A DNA stretch of 64,000 nt from the NCBI GenBank assembly GCA_021613535.1, contig CP075497.1, positions 4,216,001 through 4,280,000 of the forward strand, read 5' to 3'. Source of the DNA: Adineta vaga. Its lineage: Eukaryota > Rotifera. Made by a program: the position numbers and the translations under genes. Of the stretch, positions 36,846 through 49,284 are shown in pieces. Under the pieces are notes generated by a model. That model worked only from the letters and a program-made list of their open reading frames with translations. It was not told where the DNA came from and made no database searches. Numbering within the stretch: the stretch's first letter is position 1; each line of letters opens with the position of its first letter.

Positions 36846-39800
36846 TTAACTGGTAGTTAAAATTGGCGTTGCACTAATTTGTTGTTGCGGTGGTATTGCT
36901 TTACTTTTAGCATCATCTGGATCACGAATTAGTGCAAGAATTTTGTCTAATTTAACACTTTCTGCCTCTGGTCCTTCGGTGACATCTTGACCCTTTTTAA
37001 TTTTAGGTTTTTTACGTAAATTTGGCGAAAGTTTTAATGACATTACATTGCCACGATCATCACCGGCAAGTAGAACAGGATGCTTTTGATTAAATGATAT
37101 ATGTGTTAATTTTGTACGTTTTTTTTGAACAACAACTTGTTCAGCTAATGCATCATATTTATTAATATTTAAATCAAAGACAAAAATTTTTCCATCAGCA
37201 GTACATGCAGCAAATACAGTCGAAGAATAAGGTGCCCATGCAACATCACCAACAGCACTACCCAAATCGTAAACAAATAATGGAACTCTAGAAGTAAAAC
37301 AATTGAAACGAAAGATATGTAGAAGATTGATTTTACTTATAATCAATATCCCAGATTTTAACTGTCCAATCTGCTGAACAACTGATGAAAATCTTCGGAT
37401 GAAAACAATTCCAACGTACAGCATAAACAGCCATATGATGAGCATCGAATGTATCTAAGAATTGATTATTGTATGATTTGGAACATTTATGAATTTTTCC
37501 TTCTTCTGTTCCGACAATAAATAAATAATCTTGTTGTTTATTAAAATCAAAACATGTTCCACAACCTTAAATATTCCGAAAGAAATCTTTTCAAAAATAG
37601 AAATAGAACAATTGAGATCTCTCTTACCGAGTGATGCTAATGGAAGAGCTTCTTCTGTTTCTACCGATGATTTATCTAATTTCAATTGTACAATATCATT
37701 GTACATTAAATCACTCTAAAGAATATTGAAGCGGAAATTTTTCTTCTGAGAATTTATTTGAAATAAAACTTACTTTCACGATCGTCCAACAAACAACACG
37801 ACCATCCGATGAAACAGAATAGAAATTGAAATTTCCATCCAAATCATCTTTTTGCCAACGAACTTGCCAAACTGGATCTGTATGTTTACCATTTCGAGCT
37901 GTACTTTGACATTTTGGTCGTTTATGATCATCAGCTATATTATAAACAGCAACAGAACCATCATAAAAACCTAAACAAATTTCTCTTTTGGTCAAGAAAA
38001 CGTTGAATTTCACGAAAAAATCTTTTTCTTACCGCAACAAAGCAAATTCGAATGTGTATGATGAAAATCTAAACACATCACACCAATTTCTGTTTGATAA
38101 ACATATTCCGGAAAGCTTGGATTTTTTAATGAATAAATTAATAACATTCCATGACTTTGTTTAAGAAAATCATCTAGAACATACTTCATTCAATTCAAAT
38201 CTAACAATTATTTCATCATACATGAACCAAAAGCAACAGCAAACATATCGGAATATTGATAGTTCCATGCCAAATATGTACATGCCAATTTTTTTGTTAA
38301 TTCATAGTGAAAAGACCATAATGGTAATAGACTACCTTCTTGTTCACGATATTCATCAGCTGCATCTTCCCAATATTTAAAGTCTAATCAACGACAAAAC
38401 CGTTGAAAAACCTATCTTCTCATTCGAAAGAAAAAAAACAAACCTTGAGCGATATCATCGAATGTATTCTGATTAATCATTCGTTCGATGATTTTCAATG
38501 AAATACTTGCAGCTTTTGAACGAGCAAATTTAGCCATATCATCTCCCTTTTTGAATAGAAAAAAGTATTATATTTTGTTTAAAATCATTGAATTCATTCT
38601 TATCTTACAGATAGATCAGTTGTAACAAATTTCTTCTTCTTTTCTTCATCTTTTTTCGTTAAAGTTTTCTTATTTTCTTTCTCTTTTGTTTTTTGCTAAA
38701 AAGACAAATTTCGTTTAATTATTCGCAAGATGATCGATCAAAATTACTTGTAGATCATAATCTTCATTATAAGCATCGAAAATTGCCCATTGAGATACAT
38801 TATCGGAAAACACAGCACGTGGTGTTTGTTCGACAAATGTTTCACGATCCTATGAGAAGAATTTAGTAAAATATGATTGACAACTTATGCAAATACTCGG
38901 CATGGATGATTGTATGTTTGTGAAGCACGTTCACTGAAATTGAATTGATTCGTTAATTTTTTTGTTTTAGTTGTAGTTGCACTTGGTTTTACAGATCTAT
39001 CTTCGTCTTCTTCTTCAGCATCTTTTGATGTTACTTCCTATAAGAAAATTCGAATAAGAAATATATGTACGTCATGAAATTGAAATGTCAAATACTTCAT
39101 CAAGTTCAGTCGTTGCAACTGTTGTTGGAATCTCCTCATCTTCCTCTTCTTCATCATCTTCGATTAAATATTCTAGAAAAAGAAGACGTTTAGTTTTGTT
39201 TTTCAGAATGTTTTTATCATTGACCTCCGCCATCTCGTACGAGTTGTCGTCGTCCTTCATCAGAATCACGAAGAATAAGATTTCCATCAAGTTGAAAATG
39301 AATTGCTAATTGATCAACATGTGGAATCGGTTTGTACATTCGATCCTATATTGATATAATACTAAATTCTTTCTCACTGTTAGCTCTCGAAATGTCATAT
39401 ACTTTGTAACTATATCGAACAATATTTTCTGCAGCTTGAGGATTACGTGTTGTTAATATTCGTGTATGTTCTTCGTTTAATTCCTAAGAAAAGAAGATCG
39501 ATTTTTTTCTATGAACAAGTCATTCGTCCTACCGCTTCTGTTAATTTTAGTTGATCATCAGGACGAACAGGTCGAAGTGCCTAACAGAAATCATTTTATA
39601 AAGGCTAATAAAAAAAACTAAAATTTCATACATCTTCTGAAAGGTCAGGCATATTCCCAAAATCTTGTTCATCATCCTAGAAAAAATTTTTATTTTCAAT
39701 TCGATTGTTTTTCTGAATCTCTTTCATCATACTCGAAAATTTCCCATCATTGAATTGCGAGATAATTGACTAGTACGTCGTTGTAATGGAACAGATCCAT

Positions 39801-39904
39801 TAATCACCGGTGGAACCTATGATATAAATTAATATTTTCATCGAAATCATTTCTTTCAAATCAATCTCTACCGGTTTTTTCTCTACAACACCTTTCGTTG
39901 GCAT
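36846..39904 (-). CDS. DNAI1: DNAI1, dynein axonemal intermediate chain 1
   Basis: Core intermediate chain of the ciliary outer dynein arm. The ATG at 39904 gives [11 protein letters not shown], the stop is at 36846-36848, and about 15 short introns intervene. N-terminal blocks match the family: [20 protein letters not shown], then an acidic stretch and [18 protein letters not shown]. The WD region includes [38 protein letters not shown] and [20 protein letters not shown]. The C terminus [20 protein letters not shown] followed by [19 protein letters not shown] is diagnostic of DNAI1 and ends about 40 residues later, close to the human length of 699. Neighbour of its diverged copy, same strand, 390 bases apart. 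Presence implies motile cilia. Confidence 0.93.
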
Positions 39905-40135
39905 ATTTGTTCTTTCTTCAGTAAGTAACTATAAATGACAACACTTTTCTTTCACTATACTTTCTATGCCATTAACATCACTATAGCTCTAGGCAGTACA
40001 TAGCAACAGATCACTTACATATTCTATATAGATGTCAGTTATAACTTCTATAAAATGATCGCTTGAATTTTATTGACATAAGAAAAATATTTATCTAACA
40101 GAAATGAAAAGAAAAAACGAAGTCAATGAGATTAT

Positions 40136-42252
40136 TTAATGTTTAAAATATTTTCTTGCAATATCATCTGTTGTATAATAGTTGTGATTTTCAAATATAT
40201 TTTCGTACATTTGAATTTTTTTCGTTGTACCATCGATTTCACAAACAATCCAAAAATTTGCATCAGGTTGATTTAAAACTGGTATTTGAATAATCTGATA
40301 TGGAGATGTTGAATTTCCTACTACACCATTATTAAATGTCACTGTTGCACCTGATTTCGTTAATAAACCTTCTCGAGAATATCGATGAACAACATAAAGA
40401 TATTTTAAACCGGGTTGTAAAGTAATTTTAATTGTTTCAGGTCCATTTCCATTTGTAACATCACAATCAAGTGAAACATTTCCTTGACATTTTGCTCGAA
40501 AATAAATATGTCGACCATCAGATACAAATACATGTGAATCAAGATCACGTGGTAATAAACCCCATTTTAGAACAATCTCTAATTGATCACTTTCTAACTG
40601 TCGACAAATGAATTGAGTATTTACTTCCGCTCCACGATTTTCGTAAACAATCATTCGAAATACGGATGGTTTATATTTTGAACTTCCGCTATTAATTTCA
40701 ACATCATAGCAATTTTTCGGTAATGTCGATGGAATTTCCACGGTACCTGTCGCATCTGTTTTACCAGTAAAGACAATCTGATCACGTAGTTTGATTTGGA
40801 CAGTTGCACCGACCAGAATATTATTAACAGAATCGCGAAGAACAAATTTTTTTGGCATACAAATTTCATGTTCTGGAACAATATTTACTAATGTTTCGAC
40901 AAGAACATTATCCGAATTTTGATCATAAATCGTTACCGAATATTTTCCATAATTTTCGAAATTATATTTATCATTAAGAATTGGTTTAATAGCAATACCA
41001 TCGAGATTTGGATGAACAACGGCTGGAAATAAAACACCACGGGAACCTTTTGGACCATCAGTTGCTGTGGCAACAGGAGTAATTCGAGAAAAATCACTAT
41101 TATTTTCGGGTAATGGTAAAATTGATGGTGCTACGGAATCGATCGCTGGTATTGCAGAAGTCGATGAACCGGGTGATGCTACAGGAATTCGTAGTAAATT
41201 GGAGGGTAGATCTAATAATTGATTTTGAACTGTTGAAGATAATTGATCAAACGAATTTATTGGTGGAGATGTTTTATTTTTTATTATTTGTGTAAGAAAA
41301 TCTTCGACTTGTTTTGACTAAAAATATTGATTTGTTTTTTTTTTCAATAAATAAAAAATAATGATGAGGAGAAAATGAAAGAATTTACTTGAGATTTAAT
41401 TGTTGTAACAAGTGATTTAATTTGTTCCGTTTGTTGTTGAATAGTTTGTAAAAGTTGAAGTGATCCTTCAGAATTTTCATTCGTTTCTTTATGATCAATA
41501 CTGGATTTTGGGGAAGCCTTATTAGGATTACTAATTATAACAAAACAAAACAAGACAAAAGAAAACAAAAATTCATATTAAACCAAAAATATACTTTCGT
41601 AATGTACGTAACGCTTTTCGGAATTTTAATTGTGAACCAATCGGTGCAATCAATTGTTTTATCATAGTATCATTCAGACCCTCTGTTTCATCGACGAGAA
41701 CTGAACCATCAATTTCATTTTCTTTGAAAACAAAGCATTCAATCTCGGTTTTTCATTTCTCGTCAACAAAAAAGAAAAAAAATTTACTTCGAAATTCTTC
41801 AATACATTCTTCTAATGAAATTTCTTTCAACCATCGTATAACATCATCAATACTCCAACGTTCAGGATGACTTAAATCTAACGGACGAGTATAATTCTTA
41901 TAGGATGGAACTAATTTTGAATTTATCGGATTCATTGATGCTGGACCGTCAACTAAATGTCTAAAAACAACGTTCTCAATTCATAAATCTCTTCTTCTTG
42001 TACTTACCGTACGCAATACAAGGATTGATCATCGGTATAACGCATTGTAGCATTCTCTGTCGTTAATTGTGTTGTACATATTTTACAGCGAAAACAATCT
42101 TTATGCCAAATCTAAATGAAAAGATGAAGACAATCGTAAAATCATTTTTCAAATGAAATTTCACTAACTTTACGAAAAAAAAATATACTGTCAGATGTGC
42201 CTACAGATGAAGAACATGCCGGACAAAATAATCGTGTTGATGAAGTGAGCAT
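40136..42252 (-). CDS. LIM + SAM domain protein with C-terminal beta-rich (DUF2135-like) domain
   Basis: Spliced from about six exons: ATG at 42252, stop at 40136-40138. Order from the N terminus: one LIM zinc-binding domain (CPAC, then WHKDCFRCKIC and YCVRH supply the ligands, split over the first exons); a SAM domain (HPERWSIDDVIRWLKEISLE, ending LIAPIGSQLKFRKALRTLR); a Gln-rich coiled coil (LQLLQTIQQQTEQIKSLVTT); a disordered Pro/Ser linker; then about 300 residues of beta-rich sequence. That last part has an Ig/carboxypeptidase-regulatory-like stretch (VGATVQIKLRDQIVFTGKTD) and a segment LKWGLLPRDLDSHVF..GPETIKI resembling DUF2135/YfaP-type domains. LIM and SAM modules mediate protein contacts; the whole is likely a cytoplasmic scaffold. 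I know no named protein with this combination. Domain calls for LIM and SAM are firm, the C-terminal one tentative. Confidence 0.78.
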
Positions 42253-43877
42253 TTGATGTAAGAAGTCTCGTGAGATGATTATTATTTTAAGACTATGTTA
42301 TTTTGTTAAAATTAACAACAAGGACAAAAAAACAGCATTAAAAGAAAATCACAAGTTTGATTTGCGTATATAATCAAGAACTATGAAAGAAAAATAATAA
42401 TAGAAATAAAATTTCTCTATATTTGTTTAAAACCAAATACAGTAGTGCATCTTTATATTGACTGACGAATCATTAAAAGCGAGAGAGAAAAAAAACGTCT
42501 TTGCAATGTGCAAAAAGTTTTTATTTATTGGTAATTAAAAAACGGATAAGTAATTAACGGATATGTGAATATTTATCATTCATTATGTGAGGAATATAAC
42601 AATTGAAAGATAGAAAAACATAAAGTTCTTTGCTATTCTTTTTGAATATCAATCTTGTTTCATTGATCATTGATTATTTAAAATACACAAATGTTCTAGG
42701 TTATAATTACATCTATTTTTCGAGCTTTTGAATAGTTTGTTTTCTCTATTTAAACCTTAGTAAACGCTGTATGTATGATATTATATCAAATATTATCGAT
42801 TGAAAAGTGTACAGGTCGAGTATATCAACCAACAAATAAAAATCAGTTAAATGTATGTTAGTTCTATTCTTTGTGAATGAAATATATTTTTTCATACAAT
42901 GTTGAAGTTCGTGTGAAAAACGAAAATAGAAAGCCTGCTTTACGAATTATTGATGATTCGAACGGTTTGTTCTGCCTAGATGAAACTATTCAACCGTGTC
43001 TTTTACACACATGTCTATATATTCAGCTGCTTTCCAATATGATTAGCTTAGTTTTCAAACAAAATAAAAATGTACACACCAATGAACAAGAAACATAATG
43101 ATTGATCAATTAAGCAATGCAGTAATAAAATCAAGTTTATATTTTGTTTTCTAAATATATATCAATATATTCTTATTGAAAAAGCTTTTTATTAGGTTGA
43201 ATTATACGAATAAATAAGCATAATTTATCCAGAAAAATCTCCATATAAAAGGTATATATTTTATACTAATACTCTATTAAGATGCTACCAGTCCTATAGA
43301 ATTACTAGAACTACCAATTTATTTTTCCTTTTTTCTCGTCGATGGTAACTCTCGTTGACATTCACATCTTTCTCGTTCGTTCGTTCGTTCTTTCTTTCTT
43401 TTATTATGTTTATTTTTTCTTCGTTCTACCATATTTCAGCATGCACATGTGAGCCAATCATAGCAGTTTTTCTTTGTATTAGTTGTCTTTTGAATATTGA
43501 ACGTGTCAGAACTTGACGTTTCTTATCTTTTAATATTGTTTATCGAGAAAAATGTCAGAAAACAACTGATCTTAGGTTTTTTCTCGAAGTAATATTGTTT
43601 TAAAGCAATTTAAATGTAAATAGATTCTGTTTTTCCTTCACGGATGATTGATTTAGAAAATCGAGAAAATATTCACTGCATGTAAGGTTAACTTCGATGA
43701 TAGATGAGTTATTTTTAAAGATTTTATTGTTCATAAAGTTTTTCTTTACTATGCACATTCAATAATCAAACAAAAATGTCATCGTGTTCTTTACTTTCTA
43801 TTTTTTTTTCTGTTACTAGACAACATTCCCAGAAATATTATATATTTATAGGCAAACATGATCTATTAATATCGATA
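42253..43877. other. Divergent intergenic region, LIM-SAM gene / OPT gene
   Basis: About 1.6 kb between two divergently transcribed genes, so both promoters should lie here. It contains a (CGTT)n run at about 43373-43388 followed by CTTT repeats. Open frames at 42877-43098 and 43776-43877 have no similarity. No transposon remnant flanking the OPT gene was recognised. Confidence 0.5.
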
Positions 43878-46800
43878 ATGACAACTAATCGTTCTCGTTT
43901 CGTTCCACCTAACTATCAAACTAACCCCGACGATGATAAAAACTTGACAAATGACATGGAAAATGGTGAAGATAACCCAAATTTTTTACACAATGAAACA
44001 AATCTGACTGAAATCGAGTTAGAACCAATTCAATCAATTGAAACTGATCTTACTAATTTGAATGTTACTTTTAGTACATCCAGTCCCATTGCTGATAATA
44101 CTTATCGAAAGGATTCTTCTATTTCAACTCAACCACTCGCCGCTGATCACGATGAACAAATAACAGATGATGAAGACGTAGCTGCAACTGTTTCACATCA
44201 AGATGATCCTACTACATTAGTTTTAACTTTCCGTTCCTGGTTTCTTGGTCTTTTATTTACTATTCTTCTTTCTTTTGTGAATCAATTTTTTTGGTATCGA
44301 ACTTCTCCACTATTCGTTGGTACACTTGTTGCTCAATTGTTAACATATCCCTTAGGAAAAGCAATGGCTAAATTCTTACCAAAACGAACTTTTCAAATCC
44401 ATCGATGGAAATTTTCATTTAATCCAGGACCATTTACTATTAAAGAACATTGCATTATTACGGCTATGGCTAATGCTACATGTGTAAGTTTGTGTTTTGG
44501 TTTTCTTGGAAAAGTAATAAATCATCGTATATTACTTTGAAATAGAGTACAGCTACTGCAATTGATGTTCTAACAATTGAACGATTATTTTATAAAAGAA
44601 CGATTCATCCAATACTTGGTATTATTTTTGTAATTACATCTCAAACTTTAGGTTATGGAATCGCTGGTATTATGCGAAAATTTCTTGTCTGGCCAGCTGA
44701 AATGATTTGGCCAGCTACTCTTGTTCATTGTGCACTTTTTCGAACATTACATGAAAATAAGGATCATGATAATAAGGAAGAAACAGATAAAGGATTACGT
44801 TGGAAAATGTCTCGTCTAAGATTTTTCTATCTTGCAACTTTGTTTCAATTTCTATGGTATTGGTTTCCCGGTTATATTTTTCCTGTTCTATCACTTTTCT
44901 CCTGGATATGTATGTTAAAACCAGATAATATTATTGTTTCACAATTAACAGGAATTAATGGACTTGGTATTGGATCTCTCGAATTAGATTGGAATGCATG
45001 GGTTTCATTTTTGGGTTCACCCATCGTCGTTCCTTTTTGGTATGTTAAAGAATGGTATCAAAATTTTGCTCTTTACTTTCATATACAACTAGGGCTCAAC
45101 TTAATATTCTAGCTGGTTTTGTTGTATTAGCATGGATTATAACACCTATTGCTTATTATACCAATCTATGGGGTTCAAAAAGCATGCCAATTGTTAGTAA
45201 TCGTGTTTTTACATCAGAAGGCTATTATTATAATGTATCATCTGTACTTGATTCAAACCTTCATCTAAACGAAACTGCTTATAAAATATATGGTAGATCG
45301 TATATGGAAAATATTCTCTAATATTTACATTCAAAAATCGTTTCTAGGTGATCTTCGAATGCCAGTTCTGTTTGCCTTTTCATATGCTGTATCATTTGCT
45401 GCAATTACTTCTGTTATCGTTCATACGATTCTAAATCATGGTAGGTCGATGTGATAGAATGAATCTGAATATCAATTTGTATTTAAAGGTAAAACAATTG
45501 TAAAACAATTTCGATCATCGTTGAAAGATCATTCCGATGATATTCATGCGAAATTAATGTCTCGTTATGATGAAGCACCTGAATGGTGGTATGTATATGA
45601 ATAGTTTATAAATAATAAAAACATTCATCTCTTTTTTAAATATCAGGTATACTGTTCTATTTGTTATTGCATTTATTCTCGCTGTTTTTGTTTGTCATTT
45701 TGGACGATTAATGCCTTGGTATCATATGTTTAGTAAGTTAAAGATAGTATGGAATCATAAGTTAGTAATTCTGAAACATATTAAATCTAGTAAATAATCG
45801 TAGACTAAAATAGTAGAACGCGTTGATAAATTAGAAGAATTTGTTATAAGAAATGTTAAAAGAATAAATCTTTTTATCTGTACCTATTTAGCTGCTGTTG
45901 CAATTGCATTTATGTTCGTGTTACCGACTGGAATCGTTCAAGCAGTTACGAATCAATCAATTGGTACGAAATCATTTTTTTCCTTTCAAAATTTCTAGTT
46001 TTTCGTTAACTATATATCTATTTAGGACTAAATGTTATCACAGAATTTGTTGCTGGTTTCGTCATGCCCGGTAATCCTATGGCTAATGTGACATTCAAAA
46101 CGTATGGATATATAACACAATATCAAGCTCTATTACTCATTTCTGATTTGAAACTAGGACATTATATGAAAGTATATGAAATAATTCGCTCATGAGTCAT
46201 CACAAAGTTATTTATGTTAATTTTTAGATTCCACCACGTGCAATGTTTATTACACAATTAACAGGTACAATGGTAGCGGGAGTTGTCAATTATCTAGCAG
46301 CTACATATCTGATGAATACGATTCCAAATATTTGTACATTAAAAAATGCTCGTTGGACATGTCCTAATGCTAATGTATTTTATAGTGCATCGATCATTTG
46401 GGGAGCGATTGGTATGTAAATATTCTTATCTTACAAATTTTGTATTTAAAAACAAAATTGTTCATCTTAGGTCCAGCGAAAATGTTTGGCAAAGGATCTT
46501 TATATTCACCATTACTTTGGGGTTTTCTTATTGGTGCAGTTCTTCCAATTCCACCCTGGTTTCTTGTGAAAAAATATCCAAATATCAAATGGCTTAAATA
46601 TATACATTTTCCTATTATGTTATCAGCGACAGCAGTTATGCCACCAGCTCCACCTGGTAATTTTCCATCTTGGCTTATGGTCGGTTTTATTTTTAATTTT
46701 GTTCTCCTTCGATCTGCACGATCATGGTGGAAACGATATGCATATGTATTTTCCGCAGCAATGGATTGTGGAGTCGCTTTCAGTGTAGTTTTCATCTTTT

Positions 46801-46934
46801 TTGCATTCCATAACAATGGTATAGAGTTTCCGAAATGGTGGGGAACCGGTGGACCAACACAGGATGGATGTCCTCTATCCTATGCTAATTATTCGGGTAT
46901 TATTCCAACAGATCGTCCCATACTTATCAAGTAG
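43878..46934 (+). CDS. OPT-family oligopeptide transporter
   Basis: Proton-coupled importer of small peptides at the plasma membrane. I prefer the ATG at 43878 ([16 protein letters not shown]) over an in-frame one at 43776, because the preceding 34 residues look like leader. An acidic N terminus precedes [23 protein letters not shown] signatures follow: [100 protein letters not shown] and a final [15 protein letters not shown]. There are many hydrophobic segments, consistent with 12-16 helices. Several short GT-AG introns interrupt it (for example after 44484 and around 45040-45090), so it is a settled nuclear gene. OPT proteins are typical of fungi, plants and prokaryotes and not of most animals; horizontal origin is likely. 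Confidence 0.93.
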
Positions 46935-47065
46935 AAAAGAAGTTGTTAAATTATATTTTTGTCAATTTTTTTCAAACTTATTAATCAATATTAAAAGTCT
47001 GTATGAAATTCGTTATTTGTTACTTTTTTATTTCTAACAAAAATGAAAAAGAAATAACAATAATT

Positions 47066-47326
47066 CTAATCCATCGGAAGAAGATCATTCGATGCTAAAT
47101 CTCGAATAAAATATATAGCAACAGCAAAACAACCAATACTCTTGATGAAATCCCTGAAAAAGAAAATTGTGTAAAAGAACTTTTCTTTCAATGTCGATTG
47201 ACATTACCATTTTACTGGATCGTAATAGAATGTTTTCACATAATCCAATTTTGTTGCTGGTCGACTTGGACCTGTGCGACGAGCTGCCATACCTGACGAT
47301 GCACCGGAATCAGATGAAAGAAACAT
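47066..47326 (-). CDS. TOMM6: TOMM6-like small mitochondrial outer-membrane protein
   Basis: Two exons (47209-47326 and 47066-47153, splice after the second base of a Trp codon), about 67 residues. The N terminus MFLSSDSGASSGMAARRTGP is followed by LDYVKTFYYDPVKWDFIKSI and one hydrophobic segment GCFAVAIYFIRDLASNDLLP, ending MD. Human TOMM6 has the same pattern: a hydrophilic half, then NLGLFAAGVWLARNLSDIDL at the C terminus. TOM6 proteins stabilise the TOM import complex. The match is short, so identity is moderate. An acceptor-like TTTTAG ends five bases before the ATG, fitting trans-splicing. NOL8-like ends only 139 bases upstream. Confidence 0.65.
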
Positions 47327-47465
47327 TGAATCTAAAACGAAAAGCAAGCGAAAGTTTTGGAAGAGATTTTCACTTGCAAAATAACAAAAAACAGTAAAGA
47401 ACAAATTACTGTCAATTTCTTTCTTTCGAAACAACAATACAACAACAAAAAAATGACATCGAAAT

Positions 47466-49026
47466 TTAATCAATTTCAGGTTTGTTTGATGGTTGCTGTC
47501 TCTGCCGATGACGATGATTGAATACTCGATGTTTATCTTTACGTTGAATCGCTTTACGATGTTTTGTTCGAAGTGCCTAAAATCCATAGGTAATTTCGAA
47601 AATTGAAGAAAATAATTCATGAAATTTACTTCAGCGATTTCTTTTCGTTTATTTGGCCATGTTCGTTCGAGTTCATTCAAATCTTCAGTACGTATAAAAC
47701 TTTCTAATCCATCTAAATACAATTCATTTCGATCATTATTTTACATCAATACTAATATCTACCTTTTAAACGACTATCAATATCAAAGAAGAAAAATGTA
47801 TCATTGACAATTTCCTCCTTGATTTCACTACTATAATAAATAAGGCAAAAAAAATGATTATTATTATACAAATATACTTTTTACTTTTCTGTCAATGATG
47901 CTGTTTCATGATTATCCTCTTCGCCTGATGTATCACCAGATTGATTTAGAAATAATTTCGATTTACCATTTGATATTGGTTTCGCTAATAAAATCGGTTC
48001 TAAAAGGAAAGAAAGCGTCAATGAATTAGAGCATTGAATGATTTATTAAACAAACTTGGTGTAGATAAAGTCACTGGTTCTTTATTCTGGAAAAATTGAA
48101 ATTGAAATTGATTATTTTCATTTGTATTCGTTGTTGGATTCAATGTCTTATTGAAAACAGATTTTAATTTTGTTTCATCAAAATTATATGTTCGTGTTGA
48201 ATCACTAAAATTCAAACAGAAAATCTACAAAAACCATCAAAAGATCAAATTCACTTACACAAGCGGTGTTGTTCCGATGATTAGTTTTGTTTTCGATTTT
48301 GATAGTTTCTCTTCCGATAAATTCAAAGTTTTTTCATCACTTTTGGTTTGAGAATCAAGTTCATAGATTCTATGTTCAGTTTTACTTGGATCAAAACGAA
48401 TCATTTTACTTTTTGGTTGTTTCACTGTCGTTTTTGCATTAGCTATTTGATCAAGAATTGCCAGAGATTTCTTTTTTTCTTCTTCAAATGAAATCTCTTT
48501 ATCGGGATCGGCTACTGCCTCCTCTTTCTCCACCTCTTCCTCCTCATCATCATTGATTGTTTTATCGTTATCATCAAGAAATTTTTCAGAAAACTGAAAC
48601 CGTGGATCATTTGTTGTTGTTAAACGTGCTTGAAGATCTTGTAATTTTTTTCTTTTCTTCGGAATCTTCTTTTTACTAAAATGTTCTTCAACATTTGGTA
48701 CATCATTATCATCAAATAATTGAATTTTTTTCTCCATAAATTTCTTTGGTTGTCTATTATTTCCATCATTATCATCATCGTCTGAATCGAATTTGAAATG
48801 TGTCGTTCTATTCTGTTGCTGAGTAAGGGATTCTTTTATCAAACGTTTTTTCTTCAACTTTTCTTGTCCATATTCTTCAAGTGATTTCAAACGTTGTTCA
48901 TTCGATTTCACCGAACGTAATGACTAAAAATTTTAAAAAAAACCCGATAAATCAATCGTTTCTTCTTCATCAACTCATACCTTCCACTCAACTACATACT
49001 TCGTTATTAGATTGAAGATTGGTCAT
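47466..49026 (-). CDS. NOL8: NOL8-like nucleolar protein lacking the RRM
   Basis: Start chosen at the ATG on 49026: a 27-base first exon (MTNLQSNNE) splices with GTATGT to SLRSVKSNEQRLKSLEEYGQ. The body is charged and disordered. Blocks match the C-terminal half of vertebrate NOL8: NEQRLKSLEE, KKLQDLQARL..DPRFQFSEKFL, EEEKKKSLAILDQIANAK, SKMIRFDPSKTEHRIYEL, and near the end FFFFDIDSRLKDGLESFIRT. A basic tail ALRTKHRKAIQRKDKH.. ends at the stop on 47466-47468. NOL8 acts in rRNA processing. The human protein opens with an RNA-recognition motif; here the space to the upstream gene is under 260 bases and no RRM is visible. An acceptor-like TATTCTAG lies 30 bases before the ATG. Confidence 0.78.
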
Positions 49027-49284
49027 ATCTTGTTCAACGCACAGACAATAACGAATCTAGAATATAAAGAAAGTATCTCAATTGGATATATTTACAAACC
49101 AAAAATGATGAATGAATTCTATCATTCAATAGAAGATAACAAACTGCAAAAGAAAAATACAAGATACACAAATAACAAAGCTCGAAATCGTTTCTTGTCC
49201 TTTTCATTTTTAATGACCATTTGAAATAAAAAAAAAACACAAGTCACAGAATCTTTTCGAATGTAAATATCAATGACAAAACAG

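Noticed and set aside
43776-43877. Upstream in-frame ATG of the OPT gene
   Set aside because: The extra 34 residues (MSSCSLLSIFFS and on) look like translated leader; the ATG at 43878 gives the usual acidic OPT N terminus. Not excluded.
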